Below, piece by piece: positions 13,855-16,123 of a stretch of 16,123 bases of DNA (position 1 is the first letter of the stretch; every line of letters begins with the position of its first letter). Source of the DNA: Motiliproteus sp047622605 (GTDB taxonomy: Bacteria; Pseudomonadota; Gammaproteobacteria; Pseudomonadales; Balneatricaceae); NCBI GenBank assembly GCA_047622605.1, contig JBLHND010000078.1:1-16123 (forward strand), read 5' to 3'. Below the pieces are notes generated by a model, which saw nothing but the letters and a program-made list of their open reading frames with translations, had not been told where the DNA came from and did no database searches. The position numbers and the translations under genes are program-made.

Positions 13855-14757
13855 ATGCAGGCAATCATAGACAACATCTCCGCCCACCGTTTTGAGCGCC
13901 ATTCAACCGAGGTGCTACGCCTGTTTCATGGCCGCGGACACTGCTATGAGGGGCTGGCGCATATTAATGTGGATCTGCTCGGATCGGTGTTGCTGATCAC
14001 CCTGTACCAGTCTGAAACCTCCGAGGCGCTGCTTCCTCTGGTGGCTGCGGCCAAGGCTCAGGGGATCCCCGGGGTGGTGGTCCAGTATCGTTATCAACAA
14101 ACTGGACCCGTCGAGTGGCTCAGCGGTGAGCCGGCATCCACCCTGGTAGTGACCGAGGAGGGGCTTAAGTTCGAACTCCAGCTGGGACAGAGTCAGAACA
14201 TGGGACTGTTTCTGGATATGATTAACGGTCGGCGTTGGGTGCGGGACCATGCCCGGAACTGCAATGTATTGAATCTGTTCGCCTATACCTGTGGGTTTTC
14301 GGTAGCGGCGATGGCCGGTGGTGCCGATTCAGTGGTCAATCTGGATATGAGTAAGGGGGCGCTCAAGCGCGGTCAGCGTAATCATCAGCTCAATGCTGAG
14401 AATTCCCGGGGAGTGCGCTTCTTGCCGCACGAGCTGTTTCGTAGCTGGGGGAAATTGAAAAAACTGGGGCCTTACGAGCGGGTGATCATCGATCCGCCCT
14501 CATTTCAGCGTGGTAGCTTTGTCGCCAGCTCAGATTACCAGAAAGTGCTGCGCCGGTTACCCGAGCTGCTGAGCCGAGAGGCGGAAGTGCTGGTCTGTCT
14601 GAATGATCCGAATATTGAGAGTCAGTTTCTGATCGAGTTGATGCAGACCCATTGTCCGTTGGCCGTTTTTGTCGAGCGCCTGGCGAATCCGGCAAGTTTC
14701 CCCGAACGTGATTCACAGAGCGGTCTGAAGGTGCTGCATTTCAGCTACAGGGCTTAG
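13855..14757 (+). CDS. Class I SAM-dependent methyltransferase of the RlmI/RlmK type
   Basis: The 300-residue protein resembles the C-terminal part of 23S rRNA methyltransferases RlmI and RlmK(L). An N-terminal beta-rich region (about 15-110) precedes GQSQNMGLFLDM (111-122), the lead-in typical of this family. SAM-binding motif I is VLNLFAYTCGFSVAAMAGGA (138-157), acidic D164 lies in NLDMSKGALKRGQRNHQLN, and catalytic IDPPSF is at 212-217. The N-terminal PUA domain of RlmI is absent, so the exact substrate, probably an rRNA base, is uncertain. ATG 13855 lies about 22 bases from the predicted transcript start with no strong ribosome site. An out-of-frame ATG at 13844 opens only an eight-codon frame. 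It is divergent from htpX, and the two promoters overlap. No terminator is evident in the 63 bases before convergent alaA. Confidence 0.88.
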   Translation: MQAIIDNISAHRFERHSTEVLRLFHGRGHCYEGLAHINVDLLGSVLLITLYQSETSEALLPLVAAAKAQGIPGVVVQYRYQQTGPVEWLSGEPASTLVVTEEGLKFELQLGQSQNMGLFLDMINGRRWVRDHARNCNVLNLFAYTCGFSVAAMAGGADSVVNLDMSKGALKRGQRNHQLNAENSRGVRFLPHELFRSWGKLKKLGPYERVIIDPPSFQRGSFVASSDYQKVLRRLPELLSREAEVLVCLNDPNIESQFLIELMQTHCPLAVFVERLANPASFPERDSQSGLKVLHFSYRA

Positions 14758-14820
14758 CGGAATGCAGCACTCTTCGAGCCAGAGAACTCCTGGCAGTCCT
14801 GCTTCTGAGCCTACTCGAGT

Positions 14821-16035
14821 CTACTGGCGGTAGGTCTGCAGGAAGCGCTCGATACGTTCGATCGCGTCGCGCAGGTCATCGATACGCGGCAGGAACACCA
14901 GACGGAAGTGCTGGGTGTCTGTCAGGTTGAAGCCCGAACCCTGGACGATAAGCACCTTCTGTTGCATCAGCAGGTCCAGTGCCAGCTTTTCATCGTTATG
15001 GATAGGGTACATCTTGGGATCGAGCTTAGGAAACAGATACATCGCCCCCTGGGGTTTAACACAGCTGACGCCGGGAATGGCGTTGAGCATGTCGTAGGCG
15101 GCATCGCGCTGATCATAAAGACGTCCCCCGGGAACGATCAGTTCGTTGATGCTCTGATAGCCGCCCAGTGCGGTTTGGATTGCATTCTGCGCCGGCACGT
15201 TGGCACACAGGCGCATATTGGAGAGCATATCCAGACCTTCGATATAATCCCTGGCGCAATGTTTAGGGCCGCTCAGGATCATCCAGCCTGAGCGAAAGCC
15301 TGCAGAACGGTAGCTTTTGGACAGGCCGTTAAAGGTCAGGAACAGCACATCATCGGCCAGGGATGCTAGGGGGATGTGCTCGGCATCGTCGTACAGGATC
15401 TTGTCATAGATCTCGTCGGCGAAAATGAGTAGCTTATGTTCGCGCGCCAGCTCGACGATCTGCTCCAGCAATGCCTTGGGGTAGACGGCACCCGTGGGGT
15501 TGTTGGGGTTGATCACGACGATGCCACGGGTCCGTTCGCTGATCTTACTGCGGATGTCGTCGATATCGGGGAACCAGCCGGCCTGTTCGTCGCAGATGTA
15601 ATGCACCGGGGTGCCGCCTGCCAGGCTCACCGCAGCGGTCCAGAGCGGGTAGTCAGGAGAGGGGATCAACATCTCGTCGGTATCGTTGATCAGTGCCTGC
15701 ATCGACATCATGATAAGCTCGCTGACGCCGTTACCCAGGTAGATATCGTCGATGCTGACACCCTTGATGCCGCGGCGCTGCGACTCGTGCATGACCGCTT
15801 TACGGGCGGAGAACAGCCCCTTGGAGTCGCAGTAACCCTGGGCCGAAGGCAGGTTGTGAATCACATCCTGGATGATCTCTTCGGGTGAGTTAAAGCCGAA
15901 CGAGGCCGGGTTGCCGATGTTCAGCTTGATAATGCGCTGGCCCTCTTCCTCCAGGCGCTTGGCTTCTTCGAGTACAGGCCCACGGATGTCATAACAGACG
16001 TTTCTCAGTTTGTTGGATTTTCTGATGACGGACAT
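14821..16035 (-). CDS. alaA: Alanine-synthesising aminotransferase AlaA
   Basis: AlaA is a PLP-dependent class I aminotransferase that makes alanine from pyruvate and glutamate in the cytosol. The 404-residue protein aligns nearly end to end with the E. coli enzyme (405): KLxNVCYDIRGPVLxEAKRLEEEG near the start, GYCDSKG at 67-73, NPNNPTG at 176-182, D207 and Y210 in FADEIYDKILYDDAEH, PLP lysine K240 in NGLSKSYRSAGFRSGW, and the GGYQSI and PGGRLY segments. All cofactor contacts I know for the family are present. On the minus strand AGGGA lies about ten bases before ATG 16035. Upstream are a small hairpin and phased 10-bp repeats. In E. coli the gene responds to Lrp, but whether that holds here cannot be told. 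Confidence 0.96.
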   Translation of the reverse strand: MSVIRKSNKLRNVCYDIRGPVLEEAKRLEEEGQRIIKLNIGNPASFGFNSPEEIIQDVIHNLPSAQGYCDSKGLFSARKAVMHESQRRGIKGVSIDDIYLGNGVSELIMMSMQALINDTDEMLIPSPDYPLWTAAVSLAGGTPVHYICDEQAGWFPDIDDIRSKISERTRGIVVINPNNPTGAVYPKALLEQIVELAREHKLLIFADEIYDKILYDDAEHIPLASLADDVLFLTFNGLSKSYRSAGFRSGWMILSGPKHCARDYIEGLDMLSNMRLCANVPAQNAIQTALGGYQSINELIVPGGRLYDQRDAAYDMLNAIPGVSCVKPQGAMYLFPKLDPKMYPIHNDEKLALDLLMQQKVLIVQGSGFNLTDTQHFRLVFLPRIDDLRDAIERIERFLQTYRQ

Positions 16036-16063
16036 CTCGAGTTTCCCTGCGCTATATAGGCTA

Positions 16064-16078
16064 AGGGCGCTGCGCCCT
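16064..16078. repeat. Small GC-rich hairpin upstream of alaA
   Basis: AGGGCG (16064-16069) and CGCCCT (16073-16078) form a perfect 6-bp stem around CTG. On the minus strand it lies just upstream of CCTATATAGC (16060-16051), where a TATATA could serve as the -10 box of alaA. The hairpin would then occupy the spacer or -35 region, consistent with a regulator site but not proof of one. Confidence 0.4.
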
Positions 16079-16080
16079 GT

Positions 16081-16120
16081 AGTTATGAATGGTTATGAAT
16101 AGCTATGAATACTGATGAAG
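16081..16120. repeat. Four degenerate 10-bp tandem repeats upstream of alaA
   Basis: The units AGTTATGAAT, GGTTATGAAT, AGCTATGAAT and ACTGATGAAG run without gaps. The core TATGAAT is perfect in the first three. The array ends three bases before the window edge, so more copies may lie outside. It sits 46 to 85 bases upstream of the alaA start codon, near or above the promoter. Confidence 0.8.
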
Positions 16121-16123
16121 AGT

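Noticed and set aside
16081..16123. ARG box from repeated TGAAT
   Set aside because: ARG boxes need inverted TGAAT and ATTCA halves. Here the units are direct repeats.

Overview
The window looks like chromosomal DNA of a gammaproteobacterium, probably a marine or aquatic one of the Oceanospirillales/Pseudomonadales kind. The assignment rests on AlaA, PpnN, HtpX and a CobB-type sirtuin, which all read close to their gammaproteobacterial forms, on a BktB-type thiolase, and on a dense set of cyclic-di-GMP signalling genes. There is no insertion sequence, phage gene, CRISPR array, rRNA or tRNA. Codon usage and base composition look even throughout.

Layout. Bases 1-350 are non-coding, with a strong hairpin. 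A plus-strand run follows: a TPR protein with a degenerate receiver domain (351-1946), a gap of about 440 bases with a doubtful antisense ORF, a CobB-like sirtuin (2386-3096) and a closely spaced MFS transporter (3142-4347). Then comes ppnN (4500-5873). A bidirectional terminator separates ppnN from a convergent BktB-like thiolase (5971-7155, minus). The 642 bases upstream of the thiolase hold several hairpins and two candidate promoters. Next is a plus-strand signalling pair: a receiver-CheC phosphatase (7798-8826) and a PAS-GGDEF diguanylate cyclase (8908-9891). It faces a large membrane CHASE4-PAS-GGDEF-EAL protein (10043-12646, minus). After that come htpX (12837-13718, minus), a divergent SAM-dependent rRNA-type methyltransferase (13855-14757, plus) and alaA (14821-16035, minus).

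How they may work together. The 7.8-12.6 kb block is a cyclic-di-GMP module: a phospho-signal input with its own phosphatase fold, a cyclase with an intact product-inhibition site, and a membrane sensor with cyclase and phosphodiesterase motifs. The TPR/pseudo-receiver protein at the left end is of a type that could act as an adaptor in such signalling. The other genes are housekeeping or metabolic: nucleotide salvage, acyl-CoA thiolysis, alanine synthesis, protein quality control and RNA modification.

The most striking non-coding features are a near-consensus sigma-32 promoter for htpX, four separate short tandem arrays (periods 15, 9, 11 and 10 bp) placed just upstream of genes, a decayed 78-bp-period duplication covering the start of the cyclase gene, and two related hairpin elements in different intergenic gaps. 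I did not find a clearly new multi-gene system. The best candidates are the receiver-CheC/cyclase pair and the recurring pattern of tandem repeats upstream of genes.
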